NCBI GenBank assembly: GCA_001970955.1
Contig: MPUH01000481.1
Location: forward strand, 1 to 51,184
DNA length: 51,184 nt
From: Stentor coeruleus
Lineage: Eukaryota; Ciliophora; Heterotrichea; Heterotrichida; Stentoridae
Direction: 5' to 3'
Position numbers and translations under genes: made by a program. Positions 28,824 to 37,982 of the stretch are shown one piece after another; position 1 is the stretch's first letter; every line of letters begins with the position of its first letter. The notes beneath the pieces are model-generated. The model saw only the letters and a list, made by a program, of their open reading frames with translations, was not told the DNA's origin and did not search any database.

Positions 28824-30788
28824 ATGAGAGTGATATTGCTGCTTATAGCTCTGATATTCTTAGCCTTCATAATAACTCTAGGAGTCTTATATTCCCTAAT
28901 AGACAAAATCTCTATTCCAGGCGGTATCTTGATTTTTATCCTCATCCTCTGGCTTATAATAAGAAAAGCTGTCTGCATCTCAATTTTCCCAGGATGTTCT
29001 TATTTTTGGCGACGAAATATAGAAGTTAACTATCTAAAAGAAATCTCCCTACAAGTCAGCGAAAAGTTCAGAAGTCTTAAAGACTATCTAGAAAATCTCA
29101 AATCTGGAGATTTTCAGCTACAAGAATTTCATGTGCACAACTCAAAAATCTTAATAAACACCCTTATAGCTAATTACGCATCATTGACTAACAAAATGAG
29201 CAGGTATCAGAAAAAATTCTATGTCCTTCTTATAGAATTAAAGAAAACCCTTGAAAACAGTGAAGTTTTAGTTAACAACTTGTTAAAATACTCAGTCTAT
29301 GAATGGCTAGATTTAAGGCTAGAAAGCCAACAAATCGAAAGTGTGGCTCTAAACACCGAAGACTCTTGGAAAAATATTACTACCGCAATTGAAATATTAG
29401 TAAAAATAGAGAAACAGCTTTATAGTTGTTATAGACCAAGGAATGCTATATTTACTGTGTTTAGATGGGTATTTAATGATATGATTGGAACTATGGATTA
29501 TATGAGAGTTGATTTGATGAAAAGATTTAACTGTGAAGAAATCGAGTTAAAAGCTGGGAAATGTAGGATAAACTGGTAAGGAATATGTAGTATGAGGATT
29601 ATACCTGAGAATTCTAAGAGCACAGCGATAATGTTTTGTAATCCTAATGCTGGTTTTTATGAGTTTACGTATTTCCAAAGTGAGTGGCTAGAGTTTTATG
29701 TTGGAAGAGGAGTTGATGTCTTCTTATGGAACTATCGGGGTTTCGGGAAAAGCACAGGGAAGCCAGACCTGAAAAACCTTGTTTCTGACGGAGAACTCTT
29801 AGCCAACCATATAAAATCGCTTCTCCCTTCTTATAAATTCGGCATCCACGGAGAGTCTTTAGGTGGATGTGTCGCAATTCACGTCTCTCAGTCTACAAAC
29901 CCTGACTTCCTCTTTGCTGACCGGACTTTCAGCAGTCTCTCCAACGCTATTCTTTTTTCCCTAGGCAAATTTGCTTATATATGCTTTTTTATAACCGGCT
30001 TTTCAGATATAGACTCAGTCTCCCCATATCTAAAGCTCACTTGCTATAAACTCTTAGCTTTTGACCCATCTGATAAGATTATTTCTGATATTGCCTCATT
30101 AAAATCAGCTGTTGCCTATAAACTTATCGAAGATCCAGACATATCAATTAGCCAAGCATATCTAAAAAAAATTTTAAACCATTCAAGGATCATAACACAA
30201 AATGATTGCGATGAACTATGCATAGCATTAAAAAAGATTATTATAGTCTGGCAAAAGCAAAACCCAGAGAAATCAGACACAGCTGGAATTATGAAGACTG
30301 AAGCTGAGGATCATGAATTTAAAAATTTTCTTAACAAAACTATAGACACCATAACAGATATTGATTCATGTGGGCTACCTTTGGAAAGTATTTTAAATAA
30401 GAAGTTTTTGCATTTGCAAATCCACCTTTGGCTTTGTGTCTTAGAAGTCTGGGGTTTTAGCGATTCTATTAATCGTTATTGCAATAGCATATCTTTATCT
30501 AGAGGGGTTATAGATATAAAAATGAATATTCAAAAAATCAAAGCTTATGAAAGTTGTACAATAATCAATGAGCTTGAAACTCTACTAAGAGTCTTTGAAA
30601 AAATAAGTGAAAAGCTCCAAACAAAAGTTCAAAAACGCTTATTTTACGATGCTGACACTAGCTTGTCACAATTATGGACGAAAAGAGCTGGGTATATAAT
30701 GCCGATAACATGTGGACATTGTGGCGTTTTTAGCAGTTTGGAAAGAAGCTGTTATGATAGACATTTGTGTAATGCAAATTTTGCTTGA
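28824..30788 (+). CDS. membrane-anchored alpha/beta hydrolase (one 15-nt intron)
   Basis: Two frames (to 29575 and from 29591) join across a 15-nt intron into 649 residues. ATG at 28824 is preferred because the frame upstream offers only a non-ATG codon and the hydrophobic segment starts there. Two membrane segments (about 2-22 and 30-55) are followed by a helical region. The hydrolase core starts at about 260: MFCNPNAGFYEF, then FLWNYRGFGKSTGKP, then the nucleophile elbow FGIHGESLGGCV (GESLG, catalytic Ser). These motifs resemble the ABHD16 lipid-hydrolase group and many ciliate relatives. A C-terminal TCGHCGVF may hold the catalytic His. A helical insertion of about 200 residues separates the elbow region from it. 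Substrate unknown, probably lipid (inference). Confidence 0.85.
29576..29590 (+). other. 15-nt spliceosomal intron
   Basis: GTAAGGAATATGTAG. Its removal fuses ...INC with MRIIPEN... in one frame (codon TG|T) and joins the membrane part to the hydrolase part. Confidence 0.88.
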
Positions 30789-30802
30789 TTTTATATGTTA
30801 TG

Positions 30803-31855
30803 TTAAGTATTGAGGAGTAATTTTATTAGAAAGTCTAGTTCTAAGGATTTAATAAATGTAGTTGTGCATTCGTTGATGTGTGTGAATTGGAGATTTGATA
30901 TGAGTTGGAAGTATTTTATATCAGTTATGGAATTAATTGATTTGATTTGATCTTGGAAGATAAGATCGAGTTTGTAAGCAAAAAGCCCAGGGTTGTAGAA
31001 AATATGCAGGGAAATAGGCATAGAATTTATGATTAAAGTTGTGTAGAGGATTCGGGTTTCTGGAGGGAAAAAATGGGTATTAGGGTGTTGGGAGTGAGTG
31101 TTGATAGTAAGAAAGTTGGGAATTGGAAGACTGGAAAAGCGGGTTATTTCAAGTTTACAAACAACCTCTTTCCTAATAAAATTTAGAACATCGTTCTGTG
31201 ACATCTTCAAAACCCCTTCAATCCTTGGTTCTTTCTCAATTNTACAAACAACCTCTTTCCTAATAAAATTTAGAACATCGTTCTGTGACATCTTCAAAAC
31301 CCCTTCAATCCTTGGTTCTTTCTCAATTTCCTGCATAACCTTAAAATTCCTTCCATAAAAGCCTGCCTGCACTCTAATCTTCATTTTAACTGTATGAACC
31401 TGAACTAAAAAACACCCTAGTTCTCCATCTACTCTCTCAACAACCCAATAATCTTGCCAAGCAATGCTCTTATGCCCCTGCTTTTTCCCTATTTTCCTAT
31501 CTATTTTTCCTTCACTTTTTATCATCTCCTCTATCTTCTTAACCCACTCAATATCTTTCTCAATACTTTCTTCAACAATTTTACTCTGCACTTTAACCAT
31601 CTTCGCAGTTTCCAATATCTTCCCAACTCTAGCTTTTATAGACTTTTTTGAACTGTATAATTCTTCATAGCTTAAAAGCTCCCAAAAAGCTTTAAGCCGC
31701 TCAGCTCTAAGTTCATTAATCTCATCATTAGTAGTTTTAGGAGAAGATGCTGGTCTATATGTATTACCTGGATCTATAAAATTCTTAGTAAAGACTGGAG
31801 TGTACATGATTTGCTTATCCTTCTTGGAATACCTGACAAAAGATTTGGATTTCAT
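30803..31855 (-). CDS. unknown charged protein containing an assembly duplication
   Basis: About 350 codons as given, but 29 of them arise from a duplicated block around the N at 31242, so the true protein is about 321 residues. Start chosen at 31855 (MKSKSFVRYSK), because an in-frame ATG at 31906 lies inside the 3' end of the MORN gene. The N-terminal half is basic and helical (ERLKAFWELLSYEELYSSKK; EKDIEWVKKIEEMIKSEGK), then a beta-rich region (YWVVERVDGELGCFLVQVHT). No known motif recognised. The gene begins only 17 nt after the MORN stop, in the same orientation, and converges on the hydrolase gene with 14 nt between stops. Confidence 0.7.
   Translation of the reverse strand: MKSKSFVRYSKKDKQIMYTPVFTKNFIDPGNTYRPASSPKTTNDEINELRAERLKAFWELLSYEELYSSKKSIKARVGKILETAKMVKVQSKIVEESIEKDIEWVKKIEEMIKSEGKIDRKIGKKQGHKSIAWQDYWVVERVDGELGCFLVQVHTVKMKIRVQAGFYGRNFKVMQEIEKEPRIEGVLKMSQNDVLNFIRKEVVCXIEKEPRIEGVLKMSQNDVLNFIRKEVVCKLEITRFSSLPIPNFLTINTHSQHPNTHFFPPETRILYTTLIINSMPISLHIFYNPGLFAYKLDLIFQDQIKSINSITDIKYFQLISNLQFTHINECTTTFIKSLELDFLIKLLLNT
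31156..31328. repeat. 86-nt exact direct repeat around a single N (31242)
   Basis: 31156-31241 and 31243-31328 are identical over 86 nt and separated by one N. The translated product repeats about 28 residues around the ambiguous codon. This is the signature of two contig ends that overlap but were not merged. 86+1 is a multiple of three, so the frame survives and hides the problem. Confidence 0.95.
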
Positions 31856-31872
31856 GATTATTAGTATATAAT

Positions 31873-32958
31873 TTATATTTTTGAAATGATTTTGCCTTTT
31901 GACCATGTGCCTTTGATAGCTTTTCCGTCAGCCCAAATAAAGATACCAGTGCCATTTTTGAGCCCATCTGCATATTCACCTATGTACTTGTTCCCATCAC
32001 GCCATATGAACTTGCCCTCGCCGTGCATTTTTGAATCTTTCCACATACCTTCATAAGAATTCCCGTTGCGCCATTTAAAAACCCCATAGCCTTGTATTTC
32101 ATTATTCACAAAACTCCCTTTATAGGAGCTGCGATCAGGCCAAGTGAAAACACCTTGTCCTGTTCGGAAGCCATTGTTGTATGAACCTTCATAGAAACTG
32201 CCTTCTGGCCATTTTTCTTTCCCTATACCATGTGGAATACCGTTTATTAATTCACCATAATAAACACTTCCACTTGATGTCTTGAGCCCTAAGCCATCAT
32301 TGTTTACTATAGAATTTACTATAAAATCATCATCTTCTTCGTTGTCCTGTGAGCAGTCAAGATACTTTTTGTTATCTTTCATTGTAGAGTAGTGATTTAG
32401 AGGATTTCTTGGAACTTGATCAATTGGATTTTTCAACACAGGGCTAAATGATTCATTTGATGGTATAGGTTTATTAAGTACTTTTATAATCGGTGATTCT
32501 AAGCCTTGAGAACTAGACTCAGCATCTAAAGGTTCTAATGGTTTTAAAGCTTTCATTTGGCATCTAACTTTAAGTTCTTGATTCATTGTGCTTTCAGTTG
32601 ATATATTATTCACCTTGTTCAGTTCAAAATTCGTCTTTGAAGATTTTTTTGATATCAATGTCATTTGTCTTCTTACAACTTTTGATTGGAGGAAATTTTG
32701 GTTAAGATGCAGATGAGACCGAAGTTTACGAGCCAAATATCCTCGGGATAGTGAAGTTAGAGATGCCTCATTTGAGGGAGATTTAAATTTTAGAAGAACA
32801 AAGGGTCTAGATTCATTTTTTGTGCAGAGACAAGATATGCATGAGCTTTTGGCTATAGATTTTATCCCTGAAAAGTTGAAAGAGGATTTAGGTTTTGTAC
32901 GTTTTGGGTATAGACGCAGGTTAAATGCTTGATTTTCTTTTTGACATATATTTCCCAT
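31873..32958 (-). CDS. MORN-repeat protein with N-terminal acylation signal
   Basis: 361 residues. The N-terminus MGNICQK has Gly2 and Cys5, a typical myristoylation plus palmitoylation pattern, suggesting membrane attachment. A basic segment (about 75-100) contains RGYLARKLRSHL, an IQ-like stretch that might bind calmodulin (inference). Residues about 110-225 are Ser/Asn-rich and probably disordered. Residues about 230-355 hold five to six MORN repeats: YYGELINGIPHGIGKEKW, FYEGSYNNGFRTGQGVFTW, YKGSFVNNEIQGYGVFKW, YEGMWKDSKMHGEGKFIW, YIGEYADGLKNGTGIFIW. MORN proteins in protists often organise cortex, basal bodies or membranes. No enzymatic domain is fused. Confidence 0.9.
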   Translation of the reverse strand: MGNICQKENQAFNLRLYPKRTKPKSSFNFSGIKSIAKSSCISCLCTKNESRPFVLLKFKSPSNEASLTSLSRGYLARKLRSHLHLNQNFLQSKVVRRQMTLISKKSSKTNFELNKVNNISTESTMNQELKVRCQMKALKPLEPLDAESSSQGLESPIIKVLNKPIPSNESFSPVLKNPIDQVPRNPLNHYSTMKDNKKYLDCSQDNEEDDDFIVNSIVNNDGLGLKTSSGSVYYGELINGIPHGIGKEKWPEGSFYEGSYNNGFRTGQGVFTWPDRSSYKGSFVNNEIQGYGVFKWRNGNSYEGMWKDSKMHGEGKFIWRDGNKYIGEYADGLKNGTGIFIWADGKAIKGTWSKGKIISKI

Positions 32959-34074
32959 TTTAATAACATTTTCATTGTAAGGCAGAGAGTAAATACTATA
33001 ATTTTTGTGGACAAAAAAAGTTCGGATAAACGAAAAAATTATATCAAGGGATTTTTAGGAAGAAGCTTTATATATTTTTATAGGAATTTGATATGGAGTA
33101 GCTTCAAGTCTAGGCTTTGAGTAAAATTACTATGTTTTGGTATATGCTAATGTCTCATAGTTTACCTTTTATATTACAATTTATATGCACTTTATAGTTT
33201 TGTATTTTAATTTAATCTTAAAAGCTTACATAATAATATAATCAACAGATTCACACATGCTTAATCGTGCCCTCAGCTTCCTTAAAATGAATATTTCCAA
33301 AAATCCATTGTGAACTCAATCAATTAACTCCTTGAATCAAAAATAAAATCCAAATCCCAAGCCTATCTAAAACTTAGCAAACGCATCCAATCAAATTACT
33401 CATTATTATAAAAACACTATCTACGAATTCTCAATATCCACCAACTCAAACTAAACGTCCGAAGAGCCTTAAAGTCAATATCTAAAATCATATCATTTAT
33501 CTTAATCCTATCTCAAAATGAAATCACAAGTGATATTTTGATTACATAATCAAAATCTGCTCTTCACAAAGAAAAGATACGAGCCGCATCATTTTATTAC
33601 CTTGCCTATAACTAACACTCAAATCAAATTCTAAACTTGATTAAATAATAAATAGCAAAGCTTATTGAAGACTCGATAAAATATAAATATTCACAAGCTA
33701 GGAGTATAATAACGGATTTAGCATATAAATTTAAATTTATAGCATAATGAAAAAATTACACAACAAGATCCAATTGGGTCTATAAGGTAAAAATGCATAA
33801 AATTGCTAAGCGAAGATTTTTTGCTTGATAAAAATTTGTAATGCTCCTGTTAAAGACTTTCCTGATATAGCATTTTTTAATATTTTATCTTTGGCTATAT
33901 ATGAGTATAATGACAAATTAATACTAAAGCCGAGATATAATTTTGATATGTGGCTTCAAATGCTTATTTAATAAAGATAATGATAATAAAATATTCTTAC
34001 TGAAGCATTTAAAGATAAACTTTGACAGATATACAAAAATAGATTGATTTACATGAGTGACTTATAAAAATCTC
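32959..34074. other. intergenic
   Basis: About 1.1 kb of AT-rich DNA. A Trp/Phe-rich minus-strand frame at about 33240-33600 was examined and rejected, because its density of stops equals chance. Nothing else is supported. Confidence 0.5.
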
Positions 34075-34260
34075 ATGACCTCTGATTATGCTGAAATTTA
34101 CTTTTTCGAGAGCATACCAAAATTCAAAATTGCAAAAAGTAATAAAATTTATGGCTATCTGCATCCAAGTAGTATTATAAAAATGAAAGCAAATACAAAA
34201 TTAGTATCAGTTATAATATATACTTTATCACGAAAATATACTATAAAAGAAGAAAATTAA
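34075..34260 (+). CDS. possible small protein, unknown
   Basis: 61 residues from the first ATG (MTSDYAEIYFF). Lys/Ile/Tyr-rich, ending in KYTIKEEN and TAA. It is isolated in a 1.5-kb AT-rich spacer with no supporting motif. An open frame of this length is not far from chance, so this is only a candidate. Confidence 0.25.
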   Translation: MTSDYAEIYFFESIPKFKIAKSNKIYGYLHPSSIIKMKANTKLVSVIIYTLSRKYTIKEEN

Positions 34261-34467
34261 CAAGGGCTGGACAGTAGTCAAGCGATAATTCCTAACTAAT
34301 ACTAATAATATGCATACATCAATAATAATACATATATCTTTTTATTCAAGTGTGATTATTAATGACTTTATCAGTTTTTTGTGATTATTACGAACATATT
34401 CTTTTAGAAATAGAGATGTTAATTAAGCGAGAAAAGAAACGGACTGAGGTCTTTAATATAAATAAAA

Positions 34468-34680
34468 TTAGTTATCTTTACCGTAGATTTGACTGTCGAC
34501 GATACTATTGAGCATTGCCTTAGCTGCGGAGATTGTGTCTCTGGTTCTGATGTAGACAGGCTCGACCTCTTTGGTTTTTCTGATTGAGATAAGGACTTCT
34601 TTAGATTCAAGATCTTTTAATGAAGACTCTATATAAAGGAGGAGTTTTGATAGAGTTTCAGCTGATGACTTATCTGACAT
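34468..34680 (-). CDS. small conserved-looking protein, unknown
   Basis: 70 residues (MSDKSSAETLSKLLLYIESS...). It has alternating helix and strand character with a compact hydrophobic pattern (KLLLYIESSLKDLESKEVL; PVYIRTRDTISAAKAMLNSI). ATATAAT lies upstream of the ATG. An overlapping frame at 34419-34610 is a shadow. The size and layout would fit a small complex subunit, but I recognise no family. Confidence 0.6.
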   Translation of the reverse strand: MSDKSSAETLSKLLLYIESSLKDLESKEVLISIRKTKEVEPVYIRTRDTISAAKAMLNSIVDSQIYGKDN

Positions 34681-34999
34681 TGTATATTATATAAAATCCT
34701 TATTTAAGTCTTAACTTTTACAAATAATCATAATCTCAAAAACTTTATTATAAAATATCCAATATCGAATCATAATAGCACATATAAATAAAATTAAAGA
34801 TAAAAACTAGTAAACCTCATCATAAATTACAACCTTAGCCTTTATCCTAACAATTTTTTCAAAATCACCATTAGCCTAATCCTAAACTCAACCACCTACA
34901 ATAATACATATCTCAAACCCAACTAAATCCTACAACCCTTATGAAATCCCTAAAATTTTCGCATATACTCATCCCAAACCATATTTCGGCTAAATTATA
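34681..34999. other. intergenic, divergent promoters
   Basis: AT-rich, C-rich on the plus strand toward 34999, with no supported frame. It should contain the start signals of the 70-residue gene and of the microtubule protein gene. Confidence 0.5.
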
Positions 35000-37201
35000 A
35001 TGTCCGACATACCCTCACAACGCGGGCTAAAATCTGAAGAACAGCCAAATGAGGTAAAAATCCAACTTGAAGCACAAAAACGTCGCTATGAAAAGCTCAA
35101 ATATATGCATTTACAAGCAGGAGAAATCACCCACGAACTAAGACAATCCTTTCAAACCTCACTAAATAAAATCAACAATCTAGATACCCGTGACGTATCT
35201 GTAAGAGAATTACGTCAATTAATAGATCGAAACGTGTCAAATGAAGCTCTAAAGATTTTTTTAGGCACTTTAGGGGAAATAAAAAAAGTAAAGTCTGCTG
35301 GAGCACGTGAACAAGAAGTATTACTTATAGGTTTTATAGCTCAAGTATATGGAGAAAGATTAATAGAAGGTGATGCATATATGAAAAATATAGGAAAATC
35401 TTTGGAGATTATAAGAGAGTTTTTTGCTGATTCAAATAGGTCTGTTCATGAAGCTGCATCAAGTGCATTTTGTGATGTTTATGTNAGAGAGTTTTTTGCT
35501 GATTCAAATAGGTCTGTTCATGAAGCTGCATCAAGTGCATTTTGTGATGTTTATGTTCATAGCATGCCTAAAGATAATATTGATTTAGTAGTTGCGATGT
35601 TTTTCGACCCTTTAGAAACTGCGATGACATCTGGGGTTAATGTTAAAGCTCAGCAAGCAGCTAGTTTGTGCATATTTAAATGGACTACGATATTGATTAA
35701 AGAAGAAAATACCCCGATTGTTAATGTTTTGTTTCCTAGGATCATAGCTTTATATGTTAAGCTTAGAGTTGACTTTCCTGATCTCATTAGCGCTATTGGG
35801 GTTATTGTGGGCTATATGGGTGTTAGAGGGATATTGCATGATGTTCATTATGTATTAAAAAAAACATTGCAGTACTTGAATGTTACTGGGACTAATACAC
35901 ACCCTTATAAGATAGAAGCATGCAAACTTTTAAGTTGCATGGCTCGTAAACTACAAGGAATAGCTGACTTGGTTATAGAACCTTACCACAATGAAGTAAT
36001 TCATATACTCCAACAAGTAAAAATCGACAAGCTCCAATCTGTGCAAATCGCCGCAAGACAGGCCCTTACTGATTGGAAGAACCTAGAGCAACTACAAAAA
36101 GATATAGAAAACAAAAAAATGCAAGAAGAAAGCGTTTTAGATGATAAAATCATCAAAACTGGAGGTAGAAACTGTGATATTAGTCCCAGTAGAATGGGCC
36201 CAAACAACTTTAAAGCAATAAGAGAATTAGCTAAAAGGAACAAAAAAAACACAGAAAGCTGGGGACTAGCAAAGCCTAAATACTTAGAGAAAAAAACAGG
36301 AAATTATAGTGTTTCTCCATCTGAATCAAGAGAAAATTTTCGTAAAGCTAAAGAAGAGATGTTTTTTGTTAATGCTATTGTTCCAAAAGAAGGAATAAAC
36401 AAGCATGTTATGGAAGTGATTCAGAAGAAAAATCATGAGAATAGGGCCAGAGATGAGATTTTATACGATAGAGATTCACCTGAGCCTGCAAGAGAAGTGT
36501 TTATAAAGCATGTGCCTGGAAAGGAAAACATGAATAGACTGTCAAAGCAGATAGAAGAGACATTTAGGTCTATGGAAAATGCAATGGATCAAGGGTTTAC
36601 ATCGATAGAAGCACGGTTGCAGAATCTTGATACTCGTATGGATGTTGCTTATGACAAACTGCAAACTTTTAACTCCAAGCCTCAGATGCCAAGTTTTATT
36701 CACCCACCTAAACTTGAAAATGCTACAGTTTGCACTCAGACCCAAAATAATATAGAAATTCAAGCTGCCATGAGCCAAACTAATCTATCATCCCCAAATT
36801 CCTTACACAGTCAAAGAGCTATTGATCCATTAAGCCAAGCTTGGGTTGAAGTATTACAATGGATTAATGAAAATAATGTCGAAGAAGCTTATAAAAGAGT
36901 TCTTTTAACAGGAGATGATATATATTTACTAAGGCTTATGCATAAAACAGGAGTTTGTGTAAAGCATCTTAGTGGGGAAACTTGTAGAAAAGTTATGCAA
37001 AGACTTGGGATGATAATGAATAGCTGCTTTTTGGAAACTTTAGGGATGAGCTGGGTTGGGGAGGCTTTGAAGGAAAAAGTGTTTCAAAGGATGGGCAATG
37101 AGGATAAAGAAAACATTTTTGAGTCTATGCAGAGGTACTCAGCTCTACCTGGGGAAGAAGGAGACACAGCAGCTGAGATAATGAAAAACTTAAAATTTTA
37201 A
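35000..37201 (+). CDS. TORTIFOLIA1/SPIRAL2-like microtubule-associated HEAT-repeat protein
   Basis: 733 codons as given, of which 24 come from the duplication around N 35485, so about 709 residues in reality. Residues about 50-370 form HEAT/TOG-like helices (ADSNRSVHEAASSAFCDVYV; NVKAQQAASLCIFKW; HPYKIEACKLLSCMARKL). A disordered basic linker follows, with a short coiled coil at about 505-555. The C-terminal domain (QAWVEVLQWINENNVEEAYK, then LLTGDDIYLLRLMHKTG, then LSGETCRKVMQRLG) matches the C-terminal domain of plant TORTIFOLIA1/SPIRAL2 proteins, which bind microtubules and their minus ends. This domain pairing is the main evidence. A cytoskeletal role in the cell cortex or axonemes is inferred. 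Confidence 0.82.
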   Translation: MSDIPSQRGLKSEEQPNEVKIQLEAQKRRYEKLKYMHLQAGEITHELRQSFQTSLNKINNLDTRDVSVRELRQLIDRNVSNEALKIFLGTLGEIKKVKSAGAREQEVLLIGFIAQVYGERLIEGDAYMKNIGKSLEIIREFFADSNRSVHEAASSAFCDVYXREFFADSNRSVHEAASSAFCDVYVHSMPKDNIDLVVAMFFDPLETAMTSGVNVKAQQAASLCIFKWTTILIKEENTPIVNVLFPRIIALYVKLRVDFPDLISAIGVIVGYMGVRGILHDVHYVLKKTLQYLNVTGTNTHPYKIEACKLLSCMARKLQGIADLVIEPYHNEVIHILQQVKIDKLQSVQIAARQALTDWKNLEQLQKDIENKKMQEESVLDDKIIKTGGRNCDISPSRMGPNNFKAIRELAKRNKKNTESWGLAKPKYLEKKTGNYSVSPSESRENFRKAKEEMFFVNAIVPKEGINKHVMEVIQKKNHENRARDEILYDRDSPEPAREVFIKHVPGKENMNRLSKQIEETFRSMENAMDQGFTSIEARLQNLDTRMDVAYDKLQTFNSKPQMPSFIHPPKLENATVCTQTQNNIEIQAAMSQTNLSSPNSLHSQRAIDPLSQAWVEVLQWINENNVEEAYKRVLLTGDDIYLLRLMHKTGVCVKHLSGETCRKVMQRLGMIMNSCFLETLGMSWVGEALKEKVFQRMGNEDKENIFESMQRYSALPGEEGDTAAEIMKNLKF
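35414..35556. repeat. 71-nt exact direct repeat around a single N (35485)
   Basis: 35414-35484 and 35486-35556 are identical over 71 nt with one N between them. Translation repeats REFFADSNRSVHEAASSAFC around the ambiguous codon. Same signature as 31156-31328: unmerged overlapping contig ends, frame-preserving because 71+1 is divisible by three. Confidence 0.95.
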
Positions 37202-37342
37202 ATAAGTTGTTTAGATATTTACCCTATAGGTCAGCATTTATAGTTATGTTGGTAAAATATTATGTAAATATATTAGGATACAGTTTTTACTATGAACCAT
37301 ACTATAAAATAAGCAAACTAAATTTAGATTACTTTAATTACA

Positions 37343-37951
37343 CTAAGGGTAAAAACTATCCATAAGGATCCTATATAGCTGTCCTGTATCATAATTAAAC
37401 ATCTCCGCCACTTTTTCCTGTAACTTTAAGCTCTTCTGCACAATTCCCACCAAAGAGTCAATGGCAACTTTCCTAAAGTCACAACTATTATTCTCAATCC
37501 CAACAACAATCTCTACTTCAGATAAATCTCTAAATTTCGATAAAGCCCTGAACTCCAAAGCAACTCTATCAAAAAACTCCTTCCCAAAAACTTCAAACAA
37601 TGTATATGGCAAAATATCGAAGTAGCTAAACTCAAAAGATATACTTGTGCCATACCCGGTCTCTTTTTCTGGCATATCCATAAAAATCCCCCCATCCTCA
37701 CATCTCAACACAACCTGCTGATCCTGTCCAAATGATATCATCCTAAAATTCCGAACTTTAAATTGTCCCAACTGATCTAAAAACTCATTAACAAACTGCG
37801 TATCAACCCCTGAATCAAAAGATCTGATTAAAAAATGATAAACACTTTCAGGCATATCAATAAACCTACCAAACTCCTCAAGAACTACTTGTATATATCT
37901 ACTCCCATTCTCAAAAAACCAGTTTATCAATGACACAATCATCCCATCCAT
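37343..37951 (-). CDS. unknown protein immediately downstream of Piwi
   Basis: 202 residues starting MDGMIVSLINWFFEN. Rich in Phe, Asp and Val, soluble, apparently alpha/beta (FIDMPESVYHFLIRSFDSGV; ISFEFSYFDILPYTLFEVFG). No motif recognised and no signal peptide. Its ATG lies 31 nt after the Piwi stop on the same strand, the tightest spacing of the run. Close spacing is common in this genome, so a shared role is only a suggestion. Confidence 0.7.
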   Translation of the reverse strand: MDGMIVSLINWFFENGSRYIQVVLEEFGRFIDMPESVYHFLIRSFDSGVDTQFVNEFLDQLGQFKVRNFRMISFGQDQQVVLRCEDGGIFMDMPEKETGYGTSISFEFSYFDILPYTLFEVFGKEFFDRVALEFRALSKFRDLSEVEIVVGIENNSCDFRKVAIDSLVGIVQKSLKLQEKVAEMFNYDTGQLYRILMDSFYP

Positions 37952-37982
37952 ATTTTCAAATACCTTTAAAATATTAATAATC

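Noticed and set aside
31856..31906. Upstream ATG for the gene at 30803-31855
   Set aside because: It would overlap the end of the MORN gene, and the downstream ATG has the usual AT-rich context.
33241..33600. Minus-strand Trp/Phe-rich frame with about ten in-frame stops that could all be read as Gln or Arg codons after C-to-T change
   Set aside because: The number of stops is what random AT-rich DNA of this length gives, so the protein-like look is not evidence of a gene.
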